This document shows, in pieces, positions 19,943-20,254 of a stretch of 20,254 nt of DNA (its first letter is position 1; the number at the start of each line of letters is the position of its first letter). Origin of the DNA: Clostridiales bacterium (lineage in GTDB: Bacteria; Bacillota; Clostridia; Lachnospirales; WQUN01); contig JAITPB010000005.1 in assembly GCA_031289625.1 (NCBI GenBank), positions 1-20,254 on the forward strand, written 5' to 3'. Under the pieces are notes generated by a model. That model was not told where the DNA came from. It saw only the letters and a list, made by a program, of their open reading frames with translations, and searched no databases. Position numbers and translations under genes: made by a program.

Positions 19943-20254
19943 TCAGGCAAGCAAAGACGCCAGCCCTACAACGAAAATAACAAATCCTGATAAAAAAGAA
20001 GCGTATAACCCCAGCAAACCGGCGATGAACTGCTGCCCGAAACCGGCGCCCAGTTTGATCGCCAGGAGAGATGTGACAAATGTCAGAAGAGTGGCGGGCC
20101 AAACGCTGACCCCGGCCACACTGGCGGCGACGCCTACGCCGATGTTATTAACGGTGAGCGCGAGGGCCAGCGCGATAGATTCTTTCATTTCAATCGAACC
20201 GGAATGATCTGCGTCGGCCGTCTCCGGATGAGACAACACTTCGGGAGAATGATT
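19943..20254 (-). CDS. ytaF: Sporulation membrane protein YtaF (MntP-like family), C-terminal part, runs off the window
   Basis: The last 103 residues are visible; the frame is open to the window edge, so the true start lies outside. After a hydrophilic loop (SHPETADADHSG) comes MKESIALALALTVNNIGVGV, matching the repeated ALALxxNNIGxGxxAS motif of the YtaF/MntP group. Two more hydrophobic segments follow (WPATLLTFVTSLLAIKLGA, AGLLGLYASFLSGF). YtaF is a predicted transporter-like membrane protein linked to sporulation in Bacillus; MntP relatives export manganese. Substrate is unknown here. Its separate terminator lies at 19871-19902. Confidence 0.82.
   Translation of the reverse strand, partial: NHSPEVLSHPETADADHSGSIEMKESIALALALTVNNIGVGVAASVAGVSVWPATLLTFVTSLLAIKLGAGFGQQFIAGLLGLYASFLSGFVIFVVGLASLLA

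Overview
The window looks like chromosomal DNA from an endospore-forming, Gram-positive member of the Clostridia. The evidence is a SpoVM peptide gene beside rpmB, a YtaF-type sporulation membrane protein, a SpoIID/LytB-domain protein, sigma-E-like promoters, strong AGGAGG-type ribosome binding sites and a lysine riboswitch. Genus and species cannot be read from the sequence. TGA is used as an ordinary stop codon (dapA, tsaE, argF). Base composition is moderate in most of the window but clearly more AT-rich in the first 2 kb.

Layout. (1) 1-1900, minus strand: a secreted BspA-like leucine-rich-repeat gene built of four near-identical tandem units and broken by an in-frame TGA. (2) 1990-4350, plus strand: consensus promoter, lysine riboswitch with terminator/antiterminator, then dapA, dapB and a divergent RlmH-like gene, closed by a strong terminator. 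This is the lysine/diaminopimelate (cell wall precursor) operon. (3) 4410-5513, plus: a lone cbiZ-type adenosylcobinamide amidohydrolase with an extra C-terminal region. (4) 5502-10762, minus: argF, tsaE, tsaB, rimI and a Lon-like AAA protease, tightly packed with overlapping starts and stops. (5) 10814-11169: rpmB, transcribed away from argF from a promoter that shares its -35 palindrome with the argF promoter. (6) 11172-12277, minus: uppP, a 47-residue membrane peptide gene and the 23-codon spoVM, the last two behind a sigma-E-like promoter and sharing a bidirectional terminator with rpmB. (7) 12358-13962, plus: a DEAD-box RNA helicase with a DbpA-type RNA-binding tail. (8) 14011-15986, minus: two unrecognised single-pass membrane proteins with repetitive, probably length-variable tails of predicted opposite topology. 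(9) 16249-18927, plus: a large SLH plus SpoIID/LytB protein with a sigma-E-like promoter. (10) 19027-20254, minus: an N-acetylmuramoyl-L-alanine amidase with a half SLH-like tail and the C-terminal half of ytaF, which runs off the window.

How the genes fit together. Much of the window serves the envelope and sporulation: DapA/DapB make the diaminopimelate precursor, UppP recycles the lipid carrier, the SpoIID-like protein and the amidase cut peptidoglycan, SpoVM marks the forespore surface, and YtaF is a sporulation membrane protein. TsaE/TsaB (tRNA t6A), RimI, L28, the DEAD-box helicase and perhaps the RlmH-like protein belong to translation. The least explained parts are the paired repeat proteins at 14011-15986, the degenerate RlmH-like gene, and several very short genes, of which spoVM is secure.
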